This document shows positions 52,751-61,761 of a stretch of DNA of 64,000 bases, in pieces. Positions within the stretch are counted from its first letter, which is position 1. Each line of letters begins with the position of its first letter. The stretch is from NCBI GenBank assembly GCA_015207195.1, contig JADEXJ010000005.1, positions 1 through 64,000 of the forward strand, in the 5' to 3' direction. The notes beneath the pieces are model-generated. The model was not told where the DNA came from. It did not search any database and worked only from the letters and a program-made list of their open reading frames with translations. The position numbers and the translations under genes are program-made. Origin of the DNA: Pleurocapsales cyanobacterium LEGE 10410 (GTDB taxonomy: Bacteria; Cyanobacteriota; Cyanobacteriia; Cyanobacteriales; Xenococcaceae).

Positions 52751-53140
52751 TCAAGGTAACCTGTAGCTTGCCACCCTAATAGCTAGTTCTCCCTGGTTGG
52801 GGTCATGACTAAAAATAAATTCTCCCGATCGCTCTTCTTTGCGGGAGAGAAAATCGAGCTGTTGCCTACCTGTTTCGACTATTTGCGGGCTTAAAGTTAA
52901 CTTGGCTACTATTTCTACAGACGCAGCAGTTTCTCCCCCGTTGTTAATTACCGTGAAGGGAACATAATATTGCGAGTTGACTTGTCTGACGTTGAATTGA
53001 GATATGGACAAGATCGGCGGGTTGCTATTTCCCGAAATCCAACTATAGCAAATTAGGGTAACAATGATTCCCACTATCGATAGGGAAATACTAAAGCTGA
53101 CTTTTTCGGCTAGGGAGCGTCGCCAAGAATTTTTCGGCAT
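52751..53140 (-). CDS. TIGR02588-family single-pass protein
   Basis: A 129-residue protein: a basic N-terminus, a membrane helix at about 13-33 and an extracytoplasmic beta-rich domain (VPFTVINNGGETAASVEIVAKL). It pairs with the TIGR02587-type gene 35 nt upstream on the same strand, as is usual for these two families, which supports both calls. Function unknown. Confidence 0.75.
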   Translation of the reverse strand: MPKNSWRRSLAEKVSFSISLSIVGIIVTLICYSWISGNSNPPILSISQFNVRQVNSQYYVPFTVINNGGETAASVEIVAKLTLSPQIVETGRQQLDFLSRKEERSGEFIFSHDPNQGELAIRVASYRLP

Positions 53141-53175
53141 TAGTTGACCATTAGTTACTAATTACTAGATTGACT

Positions 53176-54075
53176 TTATACTGCTAAACGTCCTGCTGCA
53201 CCACCAATACTAGCGGGTAAGCCCAAGATTATACTGTAGCGTAACCAGATATACCACGAATCTGCAAAGCTAATCTTTTGAAAAAACCACAGCATCAGCA
53301 TTCCCGTGATTAAAGATATTAGGTAAGAGATAATTGTTTCGCTTTGAGGAGTCTGGAATAAACCTTGCTGTTGACGACGTTGCTCATAGTTGGTAATGGT
53401 GGAGGCAAATACAATCCCGTAGGAAATCAGCAACGAAACAGTCATGATAATCAACAACCACCAAGAAGAAGCACTGGCTGCCAAAACGGTGATTTCATCT
53501 GTGGGAGCAATACTAAAAGCAATAAATAAAGCACCAATTAGCGTAGCACTAAGATCTGCCATTGTGTCTCGCAAATAACCTGGACGATTATCGGAGCGAG
53601 GTTTTTGTTCCCGTCCGTTGTCCTCTGCTGCTCCATTTTCGGTTAACAGCGATCGCGAAAATGCTACTCCTAAAGAAAAAGGTACTCCTTCAAAAACCAC
53701 TTTGCCCAATCCTTCAGTCAGAGATGTTTGGAAATCGATCCGTTTTAAAATTACCAGCATGATAACCGCGCAGACAATGCCAATCGCCATAGTTTCGATC
53801 GTTTCGGCGATCGCTCCTGGCAAGGTTTCGCTCTCCTGAGGACGAAAACCTTCAATACGGTTGATTGATAAGATGATTAGAAAGGTAATAGCCAAAATAG
53901 CCACAAGGATGGGCGGGCGAACATACGAACCAATAAACCAAACCTCCATAGTATAGAGCAGGGGGATGCCAAACAGAAAACCACCAGAAGCTCCACTGAT
54001 TATTTCTTCAATTTCTTCTCGCCAGGTATCGCCAGAGACGCGCCTGGTGTTGCGATTGCGCTGATTCTTACCCAT
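53176..54075 (-). CDS. TIGR02587-family integral membrane protein
   Basis: About 299 residues from ATG 54075 (MGKNQRNRN), with a TTG two codons earlier as alternative. It has seven or eight hydrophobic helices and segments GASGGFLFGIPLLYTMEVW and FEGVPFSLGVAFSRSLL. It is upstream of the TIGR02588-type gene and probably in one operon with it. Function unknown. Confidence 0.8.
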   Translation of the reverse strand: MGKNQRNRNTRRVSGDTWREEIEEIISGASGGFLFGIPLLYTMEVWFIGSYVRPPILVAILAITFLIILSINRIEGFRPQESETLPGAIAETIETMAIGIVCAVIMLVILKRIDFQTSLTEGLGKVVFEGVPFSLGVAFSRSLLTENGAAEDNGREQKPRSDNRPGYLRDTMADLSATLIGALFIAFSIAPTDEITVLAASASSWWLLIIMTVSLLISYGIVFASTITNYEQRRQQQGLFQTPQSETIISYLISLITGMLMLWFFQKISFADSWYIWLRYSIILGLPASIGGAAGRLAV

Positions 54076-54106
54076 AGTCAAGCAAATTGCCTATAATTAC
54101 CGACAG

Positions 54107-54151
54107 CAAAAAGATCGGCAAACTACATCATAAAATGAATTACCGATCTTT
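54107..54151 (-). terminator. Terminator-like hairpin on minus strand
   Basis: AAAGATCGG/CCGATCTTT, a 9-bp stem with a 24-nt loop, is followed on the minus strand by TTTTTG. It lies just after the small 54173-54364 gene and before the TIGR02587 gene. Confidence 0.65.
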
Positions 54152-54172
54152 GTTATGAGTAATATAATTTTA

Positions 54173-54364
54173 CTAGCGTGCGTCTGTACCTTGGTTGGGA
54201 TCTCCCGCTACATCGTTTCTTGTTCCAGGTGCTTCTGCTTCTGCACCATCACGAGTATCCTCTCCCGCAGTCTGTCCTGTTTTACGCTGCGTGGGGTCGA
54301 TTGGAGTATTTAATCCACCATCAGCAGCAGGAGTTGCCTGTTCTTTTTCTTGGGAATTTTCCAT
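54173..54364 (-). CDS. Small disordered hydrophilic protein
   Basis: A 63-residue protein, rich in Ala, Asp, Gly, Thr and Glu, with no hydrophobic residues of note. It is likely disordered. No family recognised. The terminator-like hairpin after the stop supports it being a real transcription unit. Confidence 0.55.
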   Translation of the reverse strand: MENSQEKEQATPAADGGLNTPIDPTQRKTGQTAGEDTRDGAEAEAPGTRNDVAGDPNQGTDAR

Positions 54365-54732
54365 ATTCTTTATATTTGTTTCTGCTATTTTCTTATCTAC
54401 TAATATTATTAAGAACAGTCAGGACAGATAAACCTATCTCAAGATATAAAAAACTAATTTAAAAAAGTTAATAATAGAGAATCAGAGCAAATATAAGTCA
54501 CGCAAAATAAAAATCGAGCTGAAACGACAAACTGCTTCAATACGATGATTACGGGCAAAATTCACTGCAATTGGCTTGTGATTAGAACTTTTAATCTAAA
54601 TAAGTATTAGTTACTATATATCTTTAGCTGTATTTAATTTCGTTAACATCTACTTCATAAGTTAGATGAATAATAACTCCATAATCAATAACCTGGAGTT
54701 GAAATTGTAATACATAAAGGAAGTATTAACTT
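54365..54732. other. Spacer upstream of the PRC-barrel gene, nothing recognised
   Basis: About 370 AT-rich bases between divergent genes, presumably carrying both promoters. No clear repeat. Confidence 0.4.
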
Positions 54733-55581
54733 ATGGTACTAGCTAAAATCGCCGATCTATATCCCAATTATAAAGAAGACATTTTTGGTGGCGAAGATAT
54801 AAAAAGTTTTTCAGTATACGATTATACTAACGACAAAATTGGTTCAGTTCATGACATTATTGTTGATGATTCTGGAAGATTTCGCTACTTGGTTATAGAC
54901 ACTGGTTTTTGGATCTTTGGTAAAAAAGTCTTGTTGCCTGTAGGTAGAGCTAGTATCGATTACAGTCAACAAAGAGTTTATGCTAAAGGTCTGACAAAAG
55001 AACAGGCGGAAAGCTTGCCTGAATATGATGATGATATGACCGTTGACTACGACTATGAAGAGCGAGTCAGAACAATTTATCGTGGTGAAGATTATGAAGC
55101 AGCAACGGCTGGTGCTGGTACTGTAGATCGCGATACCTACAATTATGATCGCGACGCAAGTTTATACGCTCATCAAGAAGAAGATCTTGATAACCGCCAG
55201 AACCTAAAATTATATGAAGAGCGTTTGGTTGCCAACAAAGATCGTTTCCGTGCTGGTACAGTCAGTATTGGTAAAAGAGTAGAAACTGAAACTGCATCTG
55301 TTGCGGTTCCTGTAGAGAAAGAAAGAGTTGTTATCGAACGTAATGCTGCCGTTGAAGGTACTGTAGTTGCTCCTGGTGAAGCTACCTTTGGTGAAGGGGA
55401 AGTAGCTAGAGTCGAAGTCTACGAAGAAACAGCCAACGTTGAAAAACAGGCATTCGTGAGAGAAGAAGTCAACGTTCGCAAAGAGGTAGAGCAAGAAACC
55501 GTACAGGCTAGAGAAACTATTCGTCGTGAAGAATTAGAAGTAGAAACTGATGGAGATGCGGTAATCGATCGCGACCTCTAA
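54733..55581 (+). CDS. PRC-barrel plus DUF2382 (YsnF/AvaK-like) stress protein
   Basis: A 282-residue protein. A PRC-barrel (about 20-100: VYDYTNDKIGSVHDIIVDDSGRFRYLVI), an acidic linker, then a DUF2382 domain (about 155-265) with LYEERLVANKDRFRAGTVSIGK and three repeated strands of the EREVVIERxAV type. A ribosome site (AAAGGAAG) precedes the ATG. Families of this type are linked to stress and envelope conditions. A terminator follows. Confidence 0.88.
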   Translation: MVLAKIADLYPNYKEDIFGGEDIKSFSVYDYTNDKIGSVHDIIVDDSGRFRYLVIDTGFWIFGKKVLLPVGRASIDYSQQRVYAKGLTKEQAESLPEYDDDMTVDYDYEERVRTIYRGEDYEAATAGAGTVDRDTYNYDRDASLYAHQEEDLDNRQNLKLYEERLVANKDRFRAGTVSIGKRVETETASVAVPVEKERVVIERNAAVEGTVVAPGEATFGEGEVARVEVYEETANVEKQAFVREEVNVRKEVEQETVQARETIRREELEVETDGDAVIDRDL

Positions 55582-56033
55582 AACTAAAAATTTGCTTTGA
55601 TTAATGCAGGTGGGTATTTTATCCCGCCTGTTATTTATAATAATAATCTTGAAACTATAACTCTACATACAGTTAAAATTGCGGTGATTGAATCAGTATT
55701 TTTATTAATAGAGAAAAACTAATAACTCAAAATTATACCCTTATTTGGCGATCCCAGTCTAGTTTATATACAAATGTAAAATATAGTTTATTTATATTGC
55801 CTAGATGTCTTGTCAGGTAACAATAACAACTAAGATTAAAATATGTAAATTCTAAAGTTCAGAAATAAAAACAAATCTAAGTTATCGATATTCTCTCTTC
55901 AACTTTATTTATCGAACAGAGATATTTAACAACTTAATAAATAGGTACGACCCGTTTTTAATAGGCAAGACAAATTAAATTTTATTCTCTTGAAAGAAAG
56001 CGTCGTCTATTCTTGACTATGGAGCATTAGAGA
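55582..56033. other. Spacer with terminator and upstream region of the response regulator
   Basis: About 450 AT-rich bases. Besides the hairpin at 55607-55630 I see no gene or repeat. Confidence 0.4.
55607..55635 (+). terminator. Terminator-like hairpin after the PRC-barrel gene
   Basis: The stem caggtggg/cccgcctg (one G-U pair, 8-nt loop) is followed by ttattta, 26 nt after the stop. Confidence 0.65.
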
Positions 56034-56465
56034 ATGGACTCAAATTATACTGAACTAGCATCAGAAGCTAGCTCAGACCGAGATATTGTAATACTGGCAG
56101 TAGAAGACGATGAAGATAATCAACTATTGTTGGAACACGCCATAACTATGTTTGGCTGGAAATATATTTTTGCTACTGACGCAGTTACAGCAATCTCCCT
56201 AGCCAAAGAGCAACAGCCCGATCTAATCTTATTAGATATTGTTTTGCCACAAATAAGTGGGTTGCAAATAGCAATGATGCTTAAAAGTAACAAGCGAACC
56301 CGCGATATACCCCTAATTGCAGTTACGGGTTTGGCAAAAAAACCAGAACAACTACTGTTTGCTGCGGGCTTTGATGATTATATTTACAAACCATACAACC
56401 TAATCGACTTACAGCAGGCGATCGCGTCTAATCTCAATCACGCTGATTATTGCGAAATAACCTGA
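56034..56465 (+). CDS. Single-domain response regulator
   Basis: A 143-residue receiver-only protein: acidic pair in VEDDEDN, phospho-Asp in LILLDIVLPQISG, Thr in IAVTGLA and Lys in IYKPYN. It converges on a DUF2294 gene with a 19-nt overlap of the two coding ends (56447-56465), the same partner type as at 38 kb. Confidence 0.9.
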   Translation: MDSNYTELASEASSDRDIVILAVEDDEDNQLLLEHAITMFGWKYIFATDAVTAISLAKEQQPDLILLDIVLPQISGLQIAMMLKSNKRTRDIPLIAVTGLAKKPEQLLFAAGFDDYIYKPYNLIDLQQAIASNLNHADYCEIT

Positions 56466-56887
56466 GCCTTTCGCTGGGATAACTGCTGATTACGATATTT
56501 TCTCTTTGTTAAACGTGTCTCAGGCGGACTTGCTAAAAAAACAATCATGCCCATATAGCCACTCTCTAAGGTAGAATCACTAATCGCCTCAAGTACCTCA
56601 ACCTGCAAAATATTGGTAACTTGCTGCTTAACATCGGTAGTAAACGCTTCATTAACTGCTTTTCTGATGTTGTTTGCTAGCTCCAGCTGTGAATTTTCGG
56701 CTAATAACTGCTCAATACTAGTTACCGTATCTTCCGCTACTATGGCGACTTTGTCGGCAAAAATATGACAGACAACTTTACGAAGCATATGTCCGAACCG
56801 AAGGTGGTATAGGGATTGAATAGCTTGGGAAAGCTGTCTTTCTAGTTGTCCACAAGTCGGCAGAATTTTTTCTATGTCCATTGCCAT
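56447..56887 (-). CDS. DUF2294 (MpsC-like) protein
   Basis: A 146-residue protein, paralogous to that at 38275-38682: TCGQLERQLSQAIQSLYHLRFG, central VAEDTVTSIEQLL and LESGYMGMIVFL near the end, then a basic tail. Its 3' end overlaps the convergent response-regulator gene. Function not established. Confidence 0.8.
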   Translation of the reverse strand: MAMDIEKILPTCGQLERQLSQAIQSLYHLRFGHMLRKVVCHIFADKVAIVAEDTVTSIEQLLAENSQLELANNIRKAVNEAFTTDVKQQVTNILQVEVLEAISDSTLESGYMGMIVFLASPPETRLTKRKYRNQQLSQRKAQVISQ

Positions 56888-57283
56888 AATCTCTAAAATT
56901 TAAAGTTTTAGGTTTTATTATTATAAATTAACGTAAATATACAAAACTTAACGTAAATTGCGGTATTTTTTCATAATTCGCGGTTTGTAATTTACGGGCA
57001 AAGGCAAACGGGCTGTGGATCAGGCGATCTGAAGCTCAAGTTTTCGATTTGTTCCATATGGTATATAAAACTTAATGTTTGCTTAAGGTTGTTAAGTGCT
57101 GCCGTAATTTGTCTTGATAGCTTTAGCAAGATAAACCAACAAATTGAAGAACCTGTGAGGATGGAAAGAGAAGCAACAACTAATGACTCAACTGACCGTA
57201 ATACTATCTAGAGAAGGATGCGATCGCCTGAGTATTTTGCTGCTATAAAGATAGACGCTATCAGTAAATTAAAATACTTATTT
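56888..57283. other. Spacer upstream of baeRF-like gene
   Basis: About 400 bases. The word taacgtaaat occurs twice near 56930-56960, with a related gtaatttacg near 56986. A 21-codon frame at 57181-57246 ends just before the chosen gene start and is probably not coding. Confidence 0.4.
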
Positions 57284-58456
57284 ATGACCGAATTATCACG
57301 CTCTGATTTTCAACAGCTAGCCGAACAACAAGGATCTACCTGTATTTCTATATATATGCCTGCGGAGAAAGCAGGAGCCGAAACTCGCAAAAATTCAATT
57401 CGGTTTAAAAACTTAATTCGAGAAGCTGAAGAAAAGATCGAGCAGCTACAATCAACGACTCAACTCAACGATGCAGTGGAATCTGCGAAAGGATATATCG
57501 ATAATTACGACTTCTGGCAGCATCAAGACTGTGGTTTGGCTTTTTTTATCAATGCAGATGGCGTTAAATATTATCGACTTCCCCAAAGTTTTGCCGAGTT
57601 GGTGGAAGTAGGCGATCGCTTCTATCTCAAGCCTTTACTACCCGTACTTACCAACGATAACAAGTTTTATTTATTGGCACTGTCACAAAACGAAGTACGG
57701 TTTTTCTTGGGCAGTCACTACAGCATTAGCGAACTACAATTACCCGATTCAGTTCCAGTAAGTTTGGCGGAAGCCCTGAAATACGACGATCCAGAAAAAC
57801 AAACTCAGTTTCATACTGGCGATGCGGGCGGTAGTCCGATCTATCATGGTCAGGGAGTCGGTACGACGGATAACAAAGACGAAATCAAACGTTTTTTCCA
57901 TCAGATCGACAACGGCTTACAAGCAGTCTTGCAGGAAGAAAAGACTCCTATGATTCTGGCTGGGGTAGAATATTTGCTGCCTATCTATCAGGAAGCAAAT
58001 TCCTACAACAATCTTTTAGAAACGGGGGTTATTGGCAATCCTGAAAATGTTGACCCAGCCGATTTACATTCCCAAGCCTGGAAAATCATCGAACCTAATT
58101 TAAAAGCAGCCAAAAAACAGGCTATGGAGCAATACTATCAGCAGTCTGGAACTGGGGAAGCTAGCTCGGAGATCGCCCAAATAGTTGCTGGTGCTGCTAA
58201 CGGACAGGTAGACACTCTATTTATTACAGCTAATACTCAACGTTGGGGGCGGTTTGAACCTTCAACTAATAAAGTAGAAATCCATCAAGAAGCCACGGAG
58301 GACAGCATGGATTTGTTTGATTTTGCCGTGACCCAAACTTATTTACAGCAAGGCAATGTCTATATTTTAGAGCAGTCAGAAATGCCAGAAAATCAGACTA
58401 TGCTGGCTATTCTCCGCTATCCTGTCTATTCTCAGACTAGTAAAACAACCGTATAA
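57284..58456 (+). CDS. baeRF family 3-like protein (archaeo-eukaryotic release-factor fold)
   Basis: A 390-residue protein from ATG 57284 (MTELSRSDF). The frame continues upstream to 57218, where an ATG overlaps a HIP1 site and adds 22 residues that do not look conserved. Features of the bacterial eRF1-like family are present: CISIYMPAEKAG, NSIRFKNLIREAE, the IYHGQGVGTTDNKDEIKRFF middle segment and LDTLFITANTQRW-type C-terminal strand. The cellular role, probably at ribosomes or in stress, is unproven. Confidence 0.8.
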   Translation: MTELSRSDFQQLAEQQGSTCISIYMPAEKAGAETRKNSIRFKNLIREAEEKIEQLQSTTQLNDAVESAKGYIDNYDFWQHQDCGLAFFINADGVKYYRLPQSFAELVEVGDRFYLKPLLPVLTNDNKFYLLALSQNEVRFFLGSHYSISELQLPDSVPVSLAEALKYDDPEKQTQFHTGDAGGSPIYHGQGVGTTDNKDEIKRFFHQIDNGLQAVLQEEKTPMILAGVEYLLPIYQEANSYNNLLETGVIGNPENVDPADLHSQAWKIIEPNLKAAKKQAMEQYYQQSGTGEASSEIAQIVAGAANGQVDTLFITANTQRWGRFEPSTNKVEIHQEATEDSMDLFDFAVTQTYLQQGNVYILEQSEMPENQTMLAILRYPVYSQTSKTTV

Positions 58457-58889
58457 GCTGCTGCTATTGGAAAATCATTTCTTTAGCATTACATTCGCAA
58501 ATCTCTAATCTCATCCCTACCATAAATGAAGTGGGATTTCACGTTGATAGTTGATAGTTGATTGATTTCCTATCAACAATTTGCCACGTCCGATACCAGC
58601 CCTTGGGCTTTCCCCAAGGGACACGGACTTATCAACAAAGCGATGGGACGACTTATCATCCCACCTTGATAAAAAATAGGCTTTCCCAGTCGCTTTCTGT
58701 TTCTGTAAAGAACTATCTACCCATCTCTACATTGTCAAGTCTCTAAGTTTTCGGGGTATTCGCTATTTCTAAAAGTTATCAAATATACCAGCTAAAACAA
58801 ACAATAGTTCTCAAGATAGATTTACTAAACAAAACTCTATCGCTTTAATTAAGGTGAAGAAATAAAAAGAAATATAAAGCTGAGTAACA
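58457..58889. other. Spacer with nested hairpins
   Basis: About 430 bases. A nested hairpin lies at 58589-58627: outer gtccg/cggac and inner cccttggg/cccaaggg. There is also an inverted pair gatgggacg/tcatccca (58642-58662) and a gttgatagttgatagttgat microrepeat (58543-58563). It could be a small dispersed repeat or mobile remnant; no gene accepted. Confidence 0.45.
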
Positions 58890-59114
58890 ATGCCACAGAT
58901 AAAATATAGAATTGATCAGGCAGAAAACCAGAGGTGGGGAATATATCAGGGTGAACGGCTACTAGCAACTATCGGTAGTTATGAAGCTTGCCAATCTATT
59001 TGGAAATATCTACAGCAAGAGCTTTCGTATACAGAAAACGTTAAGTCACGCTTGTCCTATCGTAATGCAATCAATAAAAACTTAATTGTTGATTCTAGCA
59101 GACGTGTAGGGTAA
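58890..59114 (+). CDS. Small protein of unknown function
   Basis: A 74-residue soluble protein starting MPQIKYRIDQAENQRWGIYQ with GERLLATIGSYEACQSIWKYLQ, resembling short cyanobacterial proteins with a WxIyxxxxLLAT core. I cannot name the family. A terminator follows 53 nt downstream, supporting a real transcript. Confidence 0.6.
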   Translation: MPQIKYRIDQAENQRWGIYQGERLLATIGSYEACQSIWKYLQQELSYTENVKSRLSYRNAINKNLIVDSSRRVG

Positions 59115-59167
59115 AATTTGCTACTTTGTTAGTTACCAATATTTAAAAATGCGATCGCTAAACATTT

Positions 59168-59203
59168 AAAGATGCTTTAGAAACTAGATCTAGGGCATCT
59201 TTT
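59168..59203 (+). terminator. Rho-independent terminator
   Basis: aaagatgctttaga/tctagggcatcttt forms a long imperfect stem with a 7-nt loop and ends in TTTT. Located between the small gene and the SDR gene. Confidence 0.75.
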
Positions 59204-59313
59204 GTCATTTTAAAACACACAGTAACACACAGTTAAATTTATAGCCTAAGAGGGATGTGCCAAGAGATTTATTTGTTAGATACTATGGGGCAAATGATAG
59301 TAGAAAGCAACAA

Positions 59314-60123
59314 ATGAAGGGTATACAGGGCAAAAATATTCTAGTTACGGGGGCAACTTCGGGAATCGGACAGGCGATCGCTGCCTATTTCGCTACAGAG
59401 GGTGCTAATGTTGCTCTAAACTATCGCAACGATCCAAACAAGCTAGACGACACGCGAAAATTAATAAGCCAAATGTGTTCGCAGGTTAAGGGTTGTGGCG
59501 GAAAAGAGCTACCTGTAGAAGGAGATGTATCCGAAGAAGGCGATATTATTCGGATGTGCAACGAGGTAATCGAAAAACTGGGTAGCCTAGACATTTTGAT
59601 TAATAATGCTGGGATTCAAACTTCCGCTGCTTCCCACGAGTTGAAAACATCCGACTTTGACAAGGTGATGAACGTCAACCTTCGGGGTGCCTATCTATGT
59701 GCTAGAGAAGCAATCAAACATTTTATGGAGCGGGGCAACGGTGGCATCATTATTAACGTTTCCAGCGTTCATGAAATAATTCCCCGTCCTCAGTATGTTA
59801 GCTATTCTATGAGCAAGGGTGGCATGGAAAATATGACTAAAACCTTGGCATTAGAATATGCACCACACAACATTCGAGTTAATGCGATCGCTCCAGGTGC
59901 GACCGCTACACCGATCAACAGTTGGACTGACGATGCTCAGAAAAGACAAGAGGTAGAAAGTCACATCCCGATGGGACGAGTGGGAACATCAGAAGAAATG
60001 GCAGCCATAACTGCTTTCTTAGCTTCGGATGATGCAGCCTATATCACTGGTCAAACCCTATTTGTTGATGGAGGTTTAACTCTCTATCCCGATTTTCTCA
60101 ATCCCTGGTCGGCAGGAGAATAG
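59314..60123 (+). CDS. SDR, glucose 1-dehydrogenase-like
   Basis: A 269-residue protein from ATG 59314 (MKGIQGKNILVTGATSGIG); an upstream start at 59257 would add 19 residues. TGATSGIG, NNAG, catalytic Ser (NVSSVHE) and YSMSK are intact, and the C-terminal TGQTLFVDGGLTLYPDF is typical of the glucose 1-dehydrogenase branch. Actual substrate unknown. It is isolated, with a terminator before it and a stem-loop after it. Confidence 0.88.
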   Translation: MKGIQGKNILVTGATSGIGQAIAAYFATEGANVALNYRNDPNKLDDTRKLISQMCSQVKGCGGKELPVEGDVSEEGDIIRMCNEVIEKLGSLDILINNAGIQTSAASHELKTSDFDKVMNVNLRGAYLCAREAIKHFMERGNGGIIINVSSVHEIIPRPQYVSYSMSKGGMENMTKTLALEYAPHNIRVNAIAPGATATPINSWTDDAQKRQEVESHIPMGRVGTSEEMAAITAFLASDDAAYITGQTLFVDGGLTLYPDFLNPWSAGE

Positions 60124-60789
60124 TAATTTATGGGGCGTTGTTCCAACCTCAACTGACACAGAACAACGCCATCAGATCAAAACAAGATTACACTTGCTCT
60201 CTGACTAATTTGCCAATTTCAAGTTTTCTCTCGATTAATATCACAACAGTAGGAAACAACAAAAGACAGGAAAACCGAATTGCATTTTAGATATTTAATC
60301 TTTAAGATCTATATAAATATATACAAAGAACAACCGCTTTATAACTTACGAATGATTCATAACAGGTCTGTTTATTGAAATAATTAAGCAAAGCTAAAAA
60401 ATTTATCAATATTTACTGGTTATTGATGATACCTCTCAATATTTTATTATTTTAATAAACATGACTCAAATATTTTTGCCATCAAAACCGAACGTCCAAC
60501 TTTTAAAAATTTTATTGCTATATAAACCATACCAATAAAATTATTATTACTTGGATTAACGACTTAGCGAATCAACATTGCAAAAAGAGTTGTTTTTCCA
60601 GGAGAAAAGTTTTTATTCAAAGCCCATAATGACAGTAGTTTAAAGATTTCTCAACACACCAACATCGGCATAATGGAGAAAAGCATTGCTGGTTTCCAAC
60701 TCCAGACAGCAGGCAAGGACAACTAAAAACCTCGCTCCCTAAAGACAAACCAAAAAACAAAATTAGCACAAAACACTAGGTAATTAACA
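60124..60789. other. Long spacer upstream of the sigma factor gene
   Basis: About 665 AT-rich bases with no gene. It includes the stem-loop at 60134-60170. The length suggests a complex promoter and long 5' leader for the sigma factor. Confidence 0.45.
60134..60170 (+). terminator. 10-bp stem-loop after the SDR gene
   Basis: GGCGTTGTTC/GAACAACGCC with a 17-nt loop begins 10 nt after the stop. No T-run follows, so it may serve as an mRNA 3'-end stabiliser or an inefficient terminator. Confidence 0.5.
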
Positions 60790-61677
60790 ATGGCAAGCAC
60801 ATACAACAACAGCGTAACTAGCTACTTAAAAGAAATTGGGCGTACACCATTATTGAAGTCGGAAGAAGAGGTAAAACTTGCCAATCAAATCCAGGCAATG
60901 CTGCCCTTGTTGGAGCAAGAAAATTTGACCCTAGAAGAACAAAACATCGTTCGTCAAGGTCAGATAGCAAAAAGAAAAATGACTCAGGCAAATTTACGCT
61001 TAGTAGTGTCGATCGCTAAAAAATATCAAAATCGGGGTTTATCTTTGCTCGACCTAATCCAGGAAGGTAGTATTGGTCTGATGCGAGCAGCCGAAAAATT
61101 CGATCCTAGTAAAGGATACAAGTTCTCTACCTATAGCTACTGGTGGATTAGACAGGCTATGACCAGAGCGATCGCTAACTATGCTCGGACAATTCGGTTA
61201 CCAATTCATATCACGCAAGATCTCAACAAAATCAAAAAGGTCAACCGCCAACTATCCCAAAAGCTAGGTCGCAAACCAACCGACAGCGAAGTTGCAGCAG
61301 AACTGGATATCGATGTCAAAAAACTCAGATCCTTAGCCGAATCGGCAAGAATGACCAGACCGAGAAGTCTCAACGCCACTATTGACGAAAACCAAACCGA
61401 ATTAGGACAAATATTGCCTGATGATTCTGATTCACCCTCAGACTTCGTCGCCGAAAGAGAAACTATTACCAGAGTACAAAATTTATTAGATACTCTATCT
61501 CCCAAACAAAGAGACGTAATTATTCTACGTTACGGATTAAAAGATGGTAAAACCATGACTTATGAGCAGATTGGTGATATTTGTGGAATTAGTCGCGAAC
61601 GAGTCAGACAGATTAAAAACAAAGCGATGAAGCAATTGAAAAAGCGTGCGATTAAGATTTCCGCCATAGCAGGATAA
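60790..61677 (+). CDS. RNA polymerase sigma factor, RpoD family (group 2)
   Basis: A 295-residue sigma-70 family protein. Region 1.2 ([20 protein letters not shown]), region 2 ([37 protein letters not shown]), region 3 and region 4 ([20 protein letters not shown]) are all present. It lacks the long region 1.1 of the primary sigma factor, so it is an alternative group 2 factor such as SigB-SigE in other cyanobacteria; I cannot say which. AGGTAA lies before the ATG. A kinase gene follows at 84 nt. Confidence 0.92.
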   Translation: MASTYNNSVTSYLKEIGRTPLLKSEEEVKLANQIQAMLPLLEQENLTLEEQNIVRQGQIAKRKMTQANLRLVVSIAKKYQNRGLSLLDLIQEGSIGLMRAAEKFDPSKGYKFSTYSYWWIRQAMTRAIANYARTIRLPIHITQDLNKIKKVNRQLSQKLGRKPTDSEVAAELDIDVKKLRSLAESARMTRPRSLNATIDENQTELGQILPDDSDSPSDFVAERETITRVQNLLDTLSPKQRDVIILRYGLKDGKTMTYEQIGDICGISRERVRQIKNKAMKQLKKRAIKISAIAG

Positions 61678-61761
61678 AACTTTTGTCGGATATTGTTTCA
61701 TAATGTTAGAGAAGGAGAATAGGAATATGTTGTTGGTAGCAACACATTATCTTGGCATTCA

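Noticed and set aside
57181-57246. 21-codon frame before the baeRF-like gene, possible leader peptide
   Set aside because: No attenuator-like structure or biased codon run is seen; likely chance.
58558-58746. 62-codon open frame in the spacer with nested hairpins
   Set aside because: It crosses hairpin repeats and has no start context; composition looks non-coding.
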